Shown: positions 23,366 to 36,800 of the stretch, piece by piece
Numbering within the stretch: position 1 is the first letter of the stretch
Layout of the letters: each line of letters begins with the position of its first letter
Source: Monodelphis domestica
Lineage: Eukaryota > Chordata > Mammalia > Didelphimorphia > Didelphidae
Direction: 5' to 3'
Assembly (NCBI RefSeq): GCF_027887165.1
Contig: NC_077234.1
Span: forward strand, 162,372,877-162,436,876
Length of the DNA stretch: 64,000 nucleotides
Made by a program: the position numbers and the translations under genes
The notes under the pieces: model-generated
Databases searched by the model: none
What the model saw: only the letters and a program-made list of their open reading frames with translations
Told to the model about the DNA's origin: nothing

Positions 23366-24339
23366 GGGAAAGTAGTATGATATACTTGGAAAGGTACAGG
23401 ATTTGGGGGAGGAGGGAGACTGGCATAGAAGTTTAGTGAATTTTAATCCAAAAAGTTCTTAAAGATTATATTCTTATCAAACTAAAGCTACAGCTGAAAG
23501 AGCCCTCACAGCCTGTAGGAGTTACTGAAGCTTTTTGAATATGGAGACATGACCTGAACTGGGCATAGCTCATTATGGTAGTATTATGAATTATGAATTG
23601 GGGCAGGGTGAAAGTGAGGCTACACATCCCCTAAAGAGCTGTCGAGAGGATATGCTCGGAAGGGAATAATATGGCCAGCTAGAATGGTGACATAAGAGAA
23701 AAAGGAATGGAATCAGTTGGGTCTTTTAAGACTGAGAAGAGTTTGGGCCAGCCATGGTGCCACAGACAGGAATACTTTGATTCCCCTATCTTCAGGGAAG
23801 CACATTGAGGCCAGAGGTCCACCAGGTTATGGTACTGTTGTAATTCATGTGGTTTTCTAAAATACATAGACTTTTTTGTTGTGTTTTTGTGTTTGTTTGT
23901 TTTTAACTTTCCTCACAGGCTTTCTCTTACATTTAGGGAATATCTGTGACCAAATACTCATGTTACATATTCTGATCTTCCCTGGTTGTTGCCCTTGTGG
24001 TCATTTGTCTGTCTCTTTCTTTCATTTTACCTGTTTCTGGCTCTCTTCTTTTTCATTGACATTCTTTCTTTTGCCCCATTTCAGCTTTTATCACAAAAAG
24101 GTTAATGTGATATATAGAAAACATGGATCTATTCAGAGGATTTTTTTTCCTTTGTAGAAAATAGTCTTCACAGAACACCAGGTATTGTCAGAACCAGAGA
24201 CCTGGTAGTTGGACAAGCCGGAGAAGAGAAGGGTTAGACAGTAGTAGGTGGAGACAAGTAGATGTCCTTTGATTAGAGGCTAGAGCAAAAAACTTCCCAG
24301 AGCCTTCATATAAAGAGAGCTCAGAAACCCAGGAAACTT

Positions 24340-24430
24340 TTTATTTCTCATTAGTTGCATCTATATCCCCAGCACCTAGCACTGTGCCTCACCCATGGGA
24401 GGTGCTTGCACAGTGCTCAATAAATAATGT
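24340..24430 (+). mobile_element. L2-type LINE 3' tail
   Basis: 'tatatccccagcacctagcactgtgcctcacccatgggaggtgcttgcacagtgctcaataaata' is a typical L2 3' end. Upstream sequence is too diverged to assign. Confidence 0.6.
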
Positions 24431-26090
24431 AATATTGTGTTATATGTTTGACATTGCTGAGTTTAGCACAGTAATCAGAAAGCCTGGAATAGGTGAAGAT
24501 TAAGATAGATCATGTGTGATCTTCTGGAAGATAACGGAGATCTAGTCATAAGAATTAGGGTTCTGGGGCAGTATTCTAGGCTCTGGGAAAATCAGGGAGA
24601 GACAAGTTAACCAAGCTAAACGAAGATGAACTATTCAGTAGGTACTTCAATATGAGAATATAAGATAGGGAACTAGTTACTAGAAAACTCATGTACTCTA
24701 GGTAGGATTGCTCCTAAGAAACAAGGGAAGGGCTTTAATACTAGAAACAGGATAGGGAAGAGTGGGACCAACAGGAAAACCAATACTTTTATGTTTATTT
24801 GGGATTTTTTTCCCTAAGTTCTGGGTCACTGGATTCTCTTGTCCCCCTCTTAGAGATCTTTGTTTGCTTTGTTTTAGAATCTAAGAACTGTAAGTTAAAT
24901 TAGAGTCTATGGGATTAAGTAGTCCCATAAAAGAAAGTCTTGAGAGCATGTCACATCATTAAATATATAATATTTGAGTTCTTTTTCAGTGTGGAGGGGG
25001 GGAGGGAGGTTGGGTAGGGTTTAGATTTGTGTTTTTATCCTACCCATTATTGGAGTATGCTAAGATACCAGCTTGCTTAACTAAGGAAAGAAAACATTTA
25101 CCAAATTTTAAAAGTTTTAATTATAATTAAGAAGTTTTTGGCAAATAAATTTTATCTCTGACATGATTGTTAAAGCACTGTTAAACAGTCATTAGCAGAG
25201 AAATGTGCTTTAAAACTTAGTGATGCTTATACTAATTTATTTTATAAACTGTGTATATCAAGTTCATTGGGGGCTTTTTAGGAAATTTTGCCAAGAATTT
25301 CTATAAGAATAGAAGATAGTTTTATTATATTTCCAGAATAAAGTTGTATATTTTAATTCATGAACATATTTTGACCATCTGGCTTAAAAAAGTGTCTTCA
25401 TGTATTGGTTAGCTGAGTTCTCTGATGTATATAGCTTTTATTTTAACTAGAACTCATGTGGTCAATATCTTGTTCATATACAGACAGTACATGGACTTTG
25501 AAAGATGAAAGCTGTGTTTTTCCATGTACATGTCCAAGTTTAGAATAATGGCATCTTATAGCTAGAAGGAAAGGTGCCAGTAAGAATGTCTCCTAGTTGT
25601 TTTTCCTTGCTACCTTAAGTCATAGGATTTTGAGATCATTGAGTTCAGTGTGCTTATTTTCCACTTGAAGAAACTGATGCTCCAAACGGATGTGACTTTT
25701 CCAAGGTAAGACCTCTGACTCCAGATCAGGTGCTTTTTCCATCATGCCTGTGACAGAGAGAGAGAACAAAGAGAAGAGATTTGGGGAGTTGATTCTCAAC
25801 TCTAGTTTTATTTGCATTTCTCCTAAAGGATGATTATGATATTCTTTAAAAATGATTAAACTCTATTCTTCACATTAATTTTAATTGGACTAGTAATAAA
25901 AAGGGTGGGACATGAATGTAAACAAGCTCTAAAAATGAATGAAACTAAAAATATTAAGAATCTTGATGATTTAAAGGATTCCTAGCTATGCCTTTCCTTT
26001 CTTTGATTTAAATAAATGCATGAAGTTTAATTCTGATGTAATGTGTGATTCTTTCTCCATGAAAAGTGCCTTCTACATAGGCTCTTGATA
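24430..26090. other. Intronic DNA without a recognised element
   Basis: AT-rich sequence, including a short MIR-like stretch around 25,650-25,720. No gene is supported. Confidence 0.45.
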
Positions 26091-26099
26091 CACATAAAC

Positions 26100-26275
26100 A
26101 TTTAGTTACTTATTAACTGTGTAATCCTGGGCAAGTCATTTAACTTTCTTGGCTTTAGTTTCTTCATCTGTAAAATGGGATAATAATCATACGTAACTCA
26201 CAGGTTTGTTGTAAATTTCCAGGGACAATAAAATGTGCTTTGCAAACCTTAAAGCTTTATGCAAATACTAGCTAT
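26100..26275 (+). mobile_element. MIR/THER1-type SINE
   Basis: 'ctgtgtaatcctgggcaagtcatttaactttcttggctttagtttcttcatctgtaaaatgggataataatcatacg', followed by 'gtgctttgcaaaccttaaagc', in MIR order on the + strand. Confidence 0.7.
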
Positions 26276-26349
26276 TATTGCTGATTTTTATGATTATTGA
26301 TTTATCATTAATGTTTAAATAGAAAGAAATCAATTTGTTGTCACTTTAT

Positions 26350-26545
26350 TCCCTTTTTTTACTTAATTTTTTTATTACATGTAGAAATAATTTTTGACAA
26401 TTGTTTTCTAACATTGTATGATTCATTCTCTTCCTCTCCCCTCCCATCAGAGGTGGTAAACTGTCTGATAAAGGTTTTACCAGTGCTTTCATGTAGTACA
26501 TATTTCCATAAGGCTCATGCTGTGACAGAAGACACAAACACCTAT
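26350..26545 (-). mobile_element. L1 3' UTR fragment
   Basis: The text from 'ttttttacttaatttttttattacatgtagaaataatttttgacaattg' to 'ctcttcctctcccctcccatcagagg' has the layout of the antisense 3' end of marsupial L1: a T-rich start and then a C/T-rich tract. Short and non-coding. Confidence 0.5.
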
Positions 26546-26594
26546 TTGTTACTTTCCTAACAATAGGAATATAGTCAGCTTTTTTCCTCTTGGC

Positions 26595-26865
26595 TGAGTG
26601 GTACTGGTGAATAGAGTACTGGGCCTGGAGTCAGAAAGATCTGGGTTCAAATATTACCACAAATAATTACTAGCTCTGTGATGTTGGCTAAGTCACTTAA
26701 CCTCTATTTACCTCAGTTTTCTCAGTTATAAAATGGTGACAATAATAGCACCTACCTCCTAGGATTCTTGTGAGGATGAAATGAGATGATATTGTTAAGT
26801 GCTTATTATCACATTGCTTGGCACATAGTAGGCACTCTATAAATGCTAGCTATCATTATTAGTCT
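26595..26865 (+). mobile_element. MIR/THER1-type SINE, nearly complete
   Basis: It has the head 'gtgaatagagtactgggcctggagtcagaaagatctgggttcaaat', the core 'cctcagttttctcagttataaaatggtgacaataatagcacc' and the tail 'acattgcttggcacatagtaggcactctataaatgctagctatcattatt'. Confidence 0.8.
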
Positions 26866-26999
26866 GCTATAGTTATTAAAAATTCTTTATATTAAACCAG
26901 TGTATAAAAAACCTGCCAATAAGTCATCTCTCAGAAGAGATATGATATTCTAAAGATATTTTTCAAACAATGAATGAACTCTCCTAGGACATTGGGTTG

Positions 27000-27195
27000 C
27001 AGCAAGGTGTAGTGGAAAGCATCTTGACTCTGGAGTCATAAGGATTGGATTCAAATTCCATCTTAGATATTTCTTTAACTATGGGCTAGCCCCATAACCT
27101 ACCTGGGCTTCAGTTTACTCAACTTTAAAATTAGCAGATTGGACAACATGATGACCTCTGGGGTCTCTCAGTTGGAGATCTATGATTCCATGATC
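27000..27195 (+). mobile_element. MIR-like CORE-SINE
   Basis: 'gtgtagtggaaagcatcttgactctggagtcataaggattggattcaaattcc' is the tRNA-like head, and 'ggacaacatgatgacctctggggtctctcag' is the distal core. Confidence 0.65.
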
Positions 27196-27199
27196 TTTG

Positions 27200-30100
27200 G
27201 ATGATTTATGGGAGGACAAAGTAAAGAATCTCTCAGAATGATCTGATATGAATGGTTTACAGCCTGTACCATTGAAGATTCCACATGCATTAGATCATGA
27301 ACCCTTTAAAGGGTATTACGGTATATCACCTGTTTAGTATTTTGCTGTTTTCTTTTTTCTTTGTGCCTAGTGTATGCTGGAACACTTGGGATCCATTTCA
27401 TAGTTGGCAATAGTATCAAATTCTCCTAGATGGTCTTCCAAAGATACACGAATTAAATTCATCTAAGTATAACTAGTTGAAGTAACCTTATTTCAAAGGG
27501 AAAAAACTGGCAAAGAACCAGCTTCATTATGATAAGTTATAGTAGGGTGCTCTATAAATCTTTATTTGGTGGGAGATAATAAAACATCAAGTTCAAATTA
27601 TAGATTTAGCTTTACTGTAAATTTCCAAAACCTTGGAGCAACCATTTTTTTACTATGCTGTAAACTTTTGGTTACATCCCTACTTTTGAAAAGAGCAGTG
27701 AGTATTGTCCTCTCCTTGTGGGGCATTTCAAGATGTTTTTCAAAGCTGCCAATTTTGGTGGAACTTTCTAGACTATTCATTAATCCTCAATTTTTTATCT
27801 TCAAAATGAGAGGCTCAACTCAGAGATCTGAGATCCATGATCAGCTTGCTCTCCTATGAAATCAAATTATTCCCATTCAAACAATGCACATTTTGGTTTA
27901 TGCCCATTTTGATTTTTTGATTCATTTGAGATATTATGACATTTAGAAAAATTGAACAGAGAAGTGACCTGTTCTCGGTAATAAATTTAATTTGACTGTA
28001 GTGTGAGGTGTGGCTTGAAGAATAAAGAACATAGAAGTAGGAAGCTGTGGCATGAGGTTAAGTTCAGATGTGCTCTCAAGTTATCAGTCATTTTACTTTT
28101 TATTTTGAACTTACAAAAAATTGAGTGTCTATAAATAATGTAGCATAAAAAACATATACAGGAGATATTTTCAAAGCAGTATTAGCAGGAGTTGGTAAAT
28201 AAGTAGAAGACAAAGGAAAGAAAAATGAGAAAAGACATTAAGACTTCAAATATGGGTGATTGTCTAAAATTGGTGGTGCTACTGACAGAAATTGTAAAAT
28301 AAGAAAGAATGTTTTTGGGTAAAAAGGATAAATTCTACTGTATGTTAAATTTGTGTTTACACAGGATATACAGTAATGGTATCCTGTAACAGTTGGAATC
28401 ATGGAACTGGAGATGGGGAAAGAGCTCAGATGAGAAATACAAATTGGCAACCATCTATCGAGAGTTAATAGTTGAAAATATGGAAATGAAATAAAATTTT
28501 CAAGGGTGAAAAGAGAGCTAGCCACTAATGCTTGAGAAACACTAGCTTTAAGAGAGACAGGAGCTAGAAACATGGAGAAGGCTTGGTTAGAGGTGTTTAA
28601 GAACCAGAGACGCAGCAAGGAGTAGAACTCATGCTATACTTGTAGTAGGGAGAATTGGCTTTTGTACTCCCTAAGCATGTATGTAACTATGAGCAAATCA
28701 CTTAATCACTCTGATCCTCAAAAATGCTATATAAGTATGAGGCTAATAATAGTAATATAAAAAATAATGACAACCAGAGACTTGTGGTGTCTTAGAAATT
28801 TTGAGAAGAAATCATCAGCAGTGTCAGTGTTGTAGAGAGATCAATGAAAGTGAGAAATGAGAAAAGAGATTTTTACAATAAGAAGGCAGCCTTTGAGACA
28901 TTGGTTTAAATAGTTATGTGGATTTGGGAAAACAGAAGCCAGGATTAAAGAGCAAGTAGCTGATGAAATGGAGGCAGAGGATATAGATTATTTTTTTCAA
29001 GAAGTATGGCAGTGAAGGGAAGGACAGAGAAGGGGCCTTGGACCATTGGAGCTAGAAGAATCCAGGGAAAGCTGTTTTGCATTTATTTTGGTTTGGGAGA
29101 GATTAAGATTAGAGACTTGAATTTGTTTAGGCAGTTATGGGAAGGATACAATACAAAGAGGTTTTTTTAGTCTTAAGGAGTAGGAGCTACCTCTTCCTCT
29201 TGAGATGGCAGCTAAGGAGGAGAAATGAGGGTTGATACTGAGATATTTTGAAGAAGAGGTAGAGGAAGTTAAAGGAAATGACCTGATATTTTCCATGAAG
29301 AAACAGGGAAGTGTGTCATCTACTATAAGAAAAACTTCGAGTTTCTGTGGGGAATGAGGAAGAGAATTGTAGCAAAAAATGACTTTCAATTATTCCATAA
29401 TATAACATCAAATAAAATTAGATCTATTAACCAACCTTGTTTAATGGATCGAAACAAAAATCATTGAAAGCAGACATGATCAAATAACTTTATCACAAAG
29501 GTTCTTAAGAATTTTGTGTCTGGTGAAGCCTTATGGACAACATTTTTCAGTGAGTAAAATATTACGAAGGATTACAAAGAAAACATAATATTGACCATTG
29601 GAAGAACTCCTACTTTATATTTATGAACCTCTTTGAGTAATCCTGGAAATAGTCTGTTGGCTCAGAAGATAACTTTCAGATGGTGGTCGAATTTCAATCA
29701 TGCAAATATGTGTTGTCTGCTTTACCTAATTGGCTACTTGGTAATTCTGTGAGTACATAGTAACTAGTTCAGAAGTGTCTGTCAATAGTCAATAGCAATA
29801 AGATGCTCTGCTAAATTAGCTTGTAGTTCCCTATTCTTTCTTCTTGGACATGTCAGTTAATGATTCTTAGAAAAGCCTATGTGATTTTCTGTGTTCTATG
29901 CATTGGTATCCACCAAAACCTTACTCTGATATTTCTTCAAAGGTGTGGAACTGAGCTTTTTTTCTAGAAAGCTGTATTTATATCGTAACAGTTCAGAGGG
30001 GTACTATAGCTTTGAGCATAGATCCCATGATGGATTGACTATGGTCCTCTATCATCTGAGGACCAGCCTTACCAAGTTTGGAAAAACTCATTGTTAAAAT

Positions 30101-31810
30101 ATTGGATCATTTAGTAGCATTTTTTTTTTACCCATAGCAGTGCACAAAAACTGCTCATTAATGAGGTTGTGCAATCATGATCTTCAACAGTGGAGAAGTC
30201 TCTACACTAATGAAATCATTGAACTTTAAAATTACTACTAAAACATCAGTTATACATGTGTTTGAAAAACCCTCAGAAATAGGTACTCAATGATTATTTC
30301 TTACCTAAGAAATTTTGAAAAATGTTTTGAATAGTCTTAGACGTAGAGCTTTATTATTCTATATTTTTACTTTAAAAGTTTTATTGATATATTTTGTTTT
30401 TCCTTTATGTTTATAGATTTACCTACTTAAAAGTACTCTCCTGTTATAAAATAAAACTAATAATAGTGACATCATCTGAAAATGCTTGCAAAATTTAACA
30501 TCTGTAGCTCATGCATACTTTTCCATTAAAAAAAAATCTATTTTCTTTTATTCTTACCTCTCATCCAGTAGAATAGGGCAGGGAAGAAAAAGGGGAAATT
30601 TTTTTTTTCAAGAAATATACATAGTCAAACAAATAAAATTCTCTTACTGACTGTATACAGAATTTTGATTTCTTTAAAATTGAAATAAGATCTGAATCAT
30701 TGCATGTTTTTAGGATCTCTGATTTATAAACACTTATCCATTTAGTCCATAAACCTCTGAGGTTAAAGATTATGTCTGTTTCTATATTTTTAAAAATGTA
30801 ATACATGGCAGGGGCTTGTATAGTCACTCAGTGAATGTTTGTATTTACTTTTGATTTGAAAATGGAAGGTATGACTGCATGCATTTTTGAGTTTGTAATG
30901 CTTTCAATTCTATAATTTTTCAGGTGAGAAAAATGGGTTCATTTTATTCTTCATCAATATAAGTGATGGATTAGAGATGGAGAATGAGATATGTGCATTC
31001 TCAGGCATGACCATGTGATTGATTTAATTTCTTGAACCATACATGCTACAAAGCAGGGCTTATATTTTGAAATGGGGAGGGGAAGTGATATTTTTCTGGG
31101 TAGTTAGAAATATACCCAAAAAAGTATCAGCATAACTTTTTAAAATGCAGATAGAAAAATAAAAAGACATGCAACAGGGGATAAAAACAGAACAATTTTG
31201 TTAGCAATCTGTTAATGTAGGCTTTAAAAAATATTCAGTAGCAGTTCATAGTTATAGTCTTATTCTTATTTGTCTTTTGAAATATATGTTTAAGTCCACA
31301 GTTGAAAAAGAAAATTGGCAAAAGTATTTTTTTTTGTTTTAAAAGACTGGCATATATACATATATATATAAAATTACATAAAAGATACAAATGCTCTAGG
31401 AGTGAAATCAGTAGGAATTAGAGAAAGTTGAGTTGCAACAAAGGATAAGTGATTACTTAATTCCAGTACTAAGAATTTGAAGCAAGAGTATCACTGGACA
31501 GCTCAAAAATGAATAATCAATATTGAGCAGCAACAAAAGGATCAGATGATTCAAAAGGGGGAAAAAATTAACCCAGAGGGACTAAATGACACATGAAGGA
31601 CTCACCAATAATTGAGTATCAGAACTGGAACCATTGTTTGTAAAACATTCTTGATGGTGCTCAACATGGGGCTGTTCTGGGTCATACTAGGCTTTACATG
31701 TTCACCATGTCCTGTAGATGTCCTCATTTTCCAAATGGGTATATTGTCACTGAATAGCTTTCATCATGTTGGAAGTACATTTTTGTGTACTTTAAAATTT
31801 TCTTTGTTAT
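27200..31810. other. Intronic DNA, mostly unassigned
   Basis: AT-rich sequence with a short MIR-like piece near 28,660-28,740. The 126-codon - strand frame at 28,238-28,618 and shorter frames nearby show no domain, and lie in purine-rich old repeat-like sequence. No gene is supported. Confidence 0.4.
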
Positions 31811-31814
31811 TATT

Positions 31815-32030
31815 AAATTGAGCCAGAATACCTGGGTTTAAGTTCTACTTATAATTTATATTGACCATAGGACCCTGGAGAAGTCACTTAACTTTTATGT
31901 GATCTAGGCAACTCTCTAAGGCTCTCAGTTTCAAAGGAAATTCTAAAATGCATTTGGGTTGTAGTGTTAGGGATTCCCCACTGGGGAATTTCTTATACAA
32001 ATGAAATCATAGATCTAGTTCTTATTACTA
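31815..32030 (+). mobile_element. MAR/MIR-like SINE, diverged
   Basis: 'gccagaatacctgggtttaagttctac', 'ggaccctggagaagtcacttaac' and 'gctctcagtttcaaag' keep the order of a CORE-SINE with many changes. Confidence 0.45.
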
Positions 32031-32079
32031 TACATTGAAGAACTTAAACCATCAATAAACAGGAACCTTTCAATATACA

Positions 32080-32165
32080 AACAAGGATTGGTAGAGGTCC
32101 TAGTTGAACCCAGAACTTCCCAATTCTAGACCATCAATCCACTGAGCCACCTAGCTGCTCCTGCC
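32080..32165 (-). mobile_element. MAR1-like SINE head
   Basis: The reverse complement of 'ccatcaatccactgagccacctagctgctcc' is the tRNA-like 5' end of the marsupial SINEs; the rest of the element is missing. Confidence 0.5.
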
Positions 32166-32204
32166 TATACTTTTCAAAGTATTTTCCACCTACATTAATT
32201 TCAT

Positions 32205-32405
32205 TTAAATTCATCTCAGACACTTAACAGCTATGTGAGCCTAGGCAAGTCATTTAAATCTCTTTTTCAGTTTTCTTGCTCACATGTAAAATGGAGATGA
32301 TAGTAGTAGCACCTCCCTTCCAGGTTGTGTTAAGAAGATAAATTAGATAATATTTGTAAAGCTTTTGCAAATCTTAAAATACTATATAAATGCCAGTTAC
32401 TATTA
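32205..32405 (+). mobile_element. MIR/THER1-type SINE
   Basis: 'ctcagacacttaacagctatgtgagcctaggcaagtcatttaa', then 'atgtaaaatggagatgatagtagtagcacc' and 'tgtaaagcttttgcaaatcttaaaatactatataaatgccagttactatt'. Confidence 0.7.
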
Positions 32406-33060
32406 TGCAATCCTCACAAAAACTCTTTCTAGTTGTAAAAACTGAAAGTTTACATTATTTAAAAAACATTTAAAGCTTGTTTGGTAAGATGGCAGGGAAT
32501 AATAATAATAAATACCATGTCTACAGCCCTTTTCTTTACCACTCGGAGAAGTAAGTAGTCCAGTGAGGGAAAGCCATGTCTCCTGACTCCTAATCCAAGT
32601 TTTTCCATTGTATAGTATAACTATATTGAAAACTAATGGCAAAATAGACTTAATAGTCTCCTAAAACAGTGAAAATAATTTCCTTTTAAAATCTAAGCAG
32701 TTTTGTTATTTTTCCATCTCCCCATCAAAGAAATTATTGTTAAATTGTTTTGTTTTGTTTTAACCCATTTAAAATACTCCAAATCAGAAAAGACTGCACT
32801 GGCAACCAGAGCCAATAGTCTGGATGAGATCCCTTGAATTCAACAGATTAAAACATAAAGTGCTGCATAGAGAAAAAAGATTCCAGAATGAATTGTTAAA
32901 AATCATTGTAGTTGTCCTTAAATTTACAGCCTCCCTACTGTGAAAGAGAGATATGCCAAAATGAATAGAAAAGACTGGATTTGAAAAGCTTTTTCTTTCA
33001 CACTACTTGCCTTTTTATAGAAATAGGATGCTATTAAGATCTATATCTATATCTGTCTCT

Positions 33061-33136
33061 ATCCATCCATCCATCCATCCATCCATCCATCCATCCATCC
33101 ATCCATCCATGCATCCATCCATGCATCCATGCATCC

Positions 33137-33210
<74 letters not shown>
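33061..33210. repeat. Compound (ATCC)n(ATCT)n microsatellite
   Basis: About 75 bp of ATCC units with a few GCATCC variants run into about 75 bp of perfect ATCT units. The 76-codon frame across it, with repeated IHPS and LSIY, is a product of the repeat and not a gene. Confidence 0.97.
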
Positions 33211-33278
33211 AGAACCATTCATTTTAATGGTATGTAATTATTAAAAGGTTGCCAAAATGTAATAATTAAAATTAAATT

Positions 33279-33828
33279 ATGAGACTGGTAGTAGCTTTAT
33301 TACATCAAAGTAGTGATAGTAAAGGGAGGGAAATATAGGAAAGAGGTAGGGAATAGTTTAGCTAAGTACCCTAATTGCTTTCTGATAGAATGAAGTTCAT
33401 GTCCAACAAAGGCTCCTTCAGGTTCAATCTCCAGTCAGAAGTCCTCAAGTGTCTCTTCAGCAAGAGTCCCCAGAGTAAGCGTCTCCCATCAGCAAGAGTT
33501 ACTAGCACAGTAGTGTCTCCAGCAAGAGTCACCAACACAAGAATATGTGTTCAGACCTCTGTTCATGCCTTTATGAGCCATTTTTCTCCACCTACCAGCT
33601 CTCCCAAGTCACTTATTAAGAACCAATCATAGTTCCTCAATTTGCCTGGCACCACCCCGGGGGCAGTGTCTCTGGGATCAATTTCCTATCTCTGAGGGTG
33701 TTAACTTCTTTCACTGTGGGCATGGGTATCCTTGCACATCTAAATGGTAAATGCTTACTGATTACATCAAAGGTTGCTGATTGATTACATTAAAACAAAT
33801 TTCCTCCTCTCAGGTATAATGTGTAAAT
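33279..33828 (-). mobile_element. Possible solo LTR, antisense
   Basis: The reverse complement begins TGAGAGGAGG and ends ...GTCTCA. The moderate-GC block differs from the flanking AT-rich DNA, and there is an antisense poly-A signal near its left end (tttatt at about 33,297). No target duplication was found and the family was not identified, so this is a guess from structure. Confidence 0.25.
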
Positions 33829-33829
33829 T

Positions 33830-36800
33830 ATGTCATCTTAATGATTTGAAATTCTGGTATGGTAATATTGAAAATTAACAGTTGATATTTCATCTTGTAG
33901 TTTTTCATTTTATTTATTAAAGTGTCTTTAGGTGTGACGTGGTTTTATGATGTTACTATCCTTAAGCTCAAAAAGCAAATTTCAAGATATTATATAGCAT
34001 AACTGGGGAAATTGAAGGAAGATAGTATGAGACCCCCCCAAAGAATATGTGTGTGACCAAAGGGACAAATTATGTATGATAAAAATTTGAGGGTACATAA
34101 GAGCCAGTATTGGGAAGTACTGCATAATTGGTGTATTATTCCCCACCACATCCTAGGAAGAGCTCTTTGTTGGAGAGTAAAATAACATTTTGGGGAAATG
34201 AACTAGTGGATTTGCGGAATAGACTGAGGTTTGTGAGACCTGACTTAACAGTCTCAACTGTTACTAAACCTTGGCTAAGTCATCTTTGGAGCTGTTCACC
34301 TAGTACTAGGCTTAAAAAAAGGTATTGGTCCAGAAAAGGATCTCTAAGATTGTCTCTGACTAAATTCTGAAATTATAATTTACCATTTTCTTACACACTA
34401 AAAGACAATTTTAATTATTTAAATGGATTGAAATTAATTGGTTACTTGGATCCCAGAATTCAACCAATAACATCAATCTTATGGTATTTAGGTTTGTAAT
34501 TCGCTTCACCTATACAACAGAACATTTTAAAGTACGTTGTGTGTACTACTCTCATTAGAGAAATAAAATGCAATTATATTCTTGCTCTAGTGGAACATAA
34601 ATCAGTTGCTTTAGTTGTCTGGCTTGACACTATTGACATGTTATTTCCTATGCCATATTTCTCTTGTGTTCAGTTTTTCAGTAGGTCTTGCTAGTGAAAT
34701 AGCTCATATGTGGTAGTTTGTAATGGAGTTTCATTCATGCTGAGACTTGCTCCCCCTGAGGCCAAATGGCTTACATAATGAATTGACTGCCTGTATTTAG
34801 GGTGCTTGCCACTAATGGAGAATGAATGTTCAGAAGAGAAAGATTACTACCACTCAGATTCCATTGGAAAAAACTCTGAGGCATTGTTGAAATTCTTCTA
34901 TTATACTGAAATTTTGTTGAATCAAATCTTGTATGATGAAACAGTTGGGCCACTGGCCAGTCTTTGGAAATCTTTAGAACACAGATCTTCATTTTAGCAT
35001 TTATTAATATGTTAATAATAGAGAGATGGCTTTGTAGTCAAGAAGACCTAGATTCATGCCTTACCCCACAGGCTCTGTGAGGCTGAACAAGTCACCCTTG
35101 CCATACCCCATTTAGCTTTCTAAAACTGTAATTGCAGAGCAGATGCCAGGCTGTGTTGGCAGAGGGAATTTATAGGTCCAGCCCTGCCTTTTTCTCCCCA
35201 CCTTACTTCCAAAAGAATGTTTTAATAAAAGTTGACCTTAATCACAATGTGCAGATGAAAACCATTACCTTCCCCAGAAGGTTAATACTAACTTTTTTTT
35301 GGACTGGACATATAATTTTACTGATACTAGAATTGTTAAACATGTTAATATAAATAATATTTCAAATAGTTGGCTCCCTAATTGTAGGCTCTTAGCTCTG
35401 AAAGGGTCCTCATCCGTCAATTGCCTGTTCTTAAGCTGTGCTCAAATTGAAACCTGTGTAGAATACCCTTGAGAAGGGCTTAATATCTCTTATGCCTAAG
35501 ACTTTTAGGGATACCAAACTCAATACATTTCTTAGGCTAATGAACCTGTTCCCAAGTGTCCCCTAACTTTCTGCTCTTGTTTTGCTGAAACTCTATCATA
35601 ACCATGTTTGTAGTCCTGCCCCATTCTATAGGAAAAGAAGAAAACATTGTGACATAGTAGACTCCAAACTAGGAGTCAAGACCTTCATTCCCATGTCAGC
35701 TCTGATCTGTAGGAACTTGGACAAGTGTTTTAATATTCTGGGCACATTATCGATTGATCCCTTGCCTGACTTCCTAGACTATGTGTAGTCTTGAACAAAA
35801 GGTAGAATGTGTCCAGGCAGAATTTGAACTCATATCTTCCTGACTCCAAGGCAGGTCAAATCAGATTTTCATTAAGCACTTACTTGTACCAGGCACTGTG
35901 CTTAAATGCTGGGGATTCAAATACAAGCAAAAAAGAAAGACAATCTAATCCTTTAGGAAACAACACTTAAAGGAGAGCTGAAAAGTGAATGGAGGGAGCC
36001 CAGAGTTGGAAGCCGAGCCAGGAGACGAAGGTCTCTGTGATCCATAGGCAAGTGGTCTAATATCTCAGTGCTCAGCAGCTCTCTACAGCACTCGTCATGT
36101 AGGGAAGTTTTCACATGTGGAATTTTCACACGTGGAGTTCTCAACACCAATGAAATTGCAGGTATAGAGCTAAAAAAAAAGTAAATTGCAACTGATGTTA
36201 AACAAACAATAAAGTGTTTCCCTCATAACAGCCTTGTGACATAGGCAGTACAAAGTTTATCTTCAATTTGCAGATTAAGACTCAGTTGGAAGAAACTAAG
36301 CTTTAAAGAAGTAGATTTGACTTGCCCATAGAGACTTTGAATATAAGTGATCTTTCAGTGTCTATACCCTAGAGATCAGGTCCTCCTAACTTAGGTTGTT
36401 GTGTTGTTTTCCTATAGTACTGAGCTTTTTACATGTGTTCTCTAAACACTTGGTAATTGACTGAACAAAAAGAAGTTAGTGGCTTCTAATTACTTGAGTG
36501 ACTTCTGGCACCAGATAGATAAAACATTGTTTTTCCTCAACATGGAATTTGATTATAGTCAAAAGATGGGCTTTCTCAGGTAATAAGTTCCTCAAGGGAA
36601 GTCTTGAAGCAGAGGTCAGATGATTATCAATTATATTGTAATTGGGATTCCTTTCTGGGTATCTTTAGACTAGATGGTTCCTGAGATCCCTTCCAGGGCT
36701 CAAATTTTCAGATTCTGGCTGGATGACCACTTATTTAAGTGTGTTATTTTGGAGATTTCTTTTCATATGAGTTTAGCTAGATGGCTGCTCAGATCTCTTT

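Noticed and set aside
28238..28618. 126-codon - strand frame
   Set aside because: Composition rich in Ser/Phe/Leu from antisense of purine-rich DNA; no domain, no neighbouring exon signals.
33061..33210. Regular repeats resembling a CRISPR-like array
   Set aside because: Units are 4 bp without spacers, in a eukaryotic intron; a simple microsatellite.
33007..33237. 76-codon frame with repeated IHPS/LSIY
   Set aside because: It is the translation of a tetranucleotide microsatellite.
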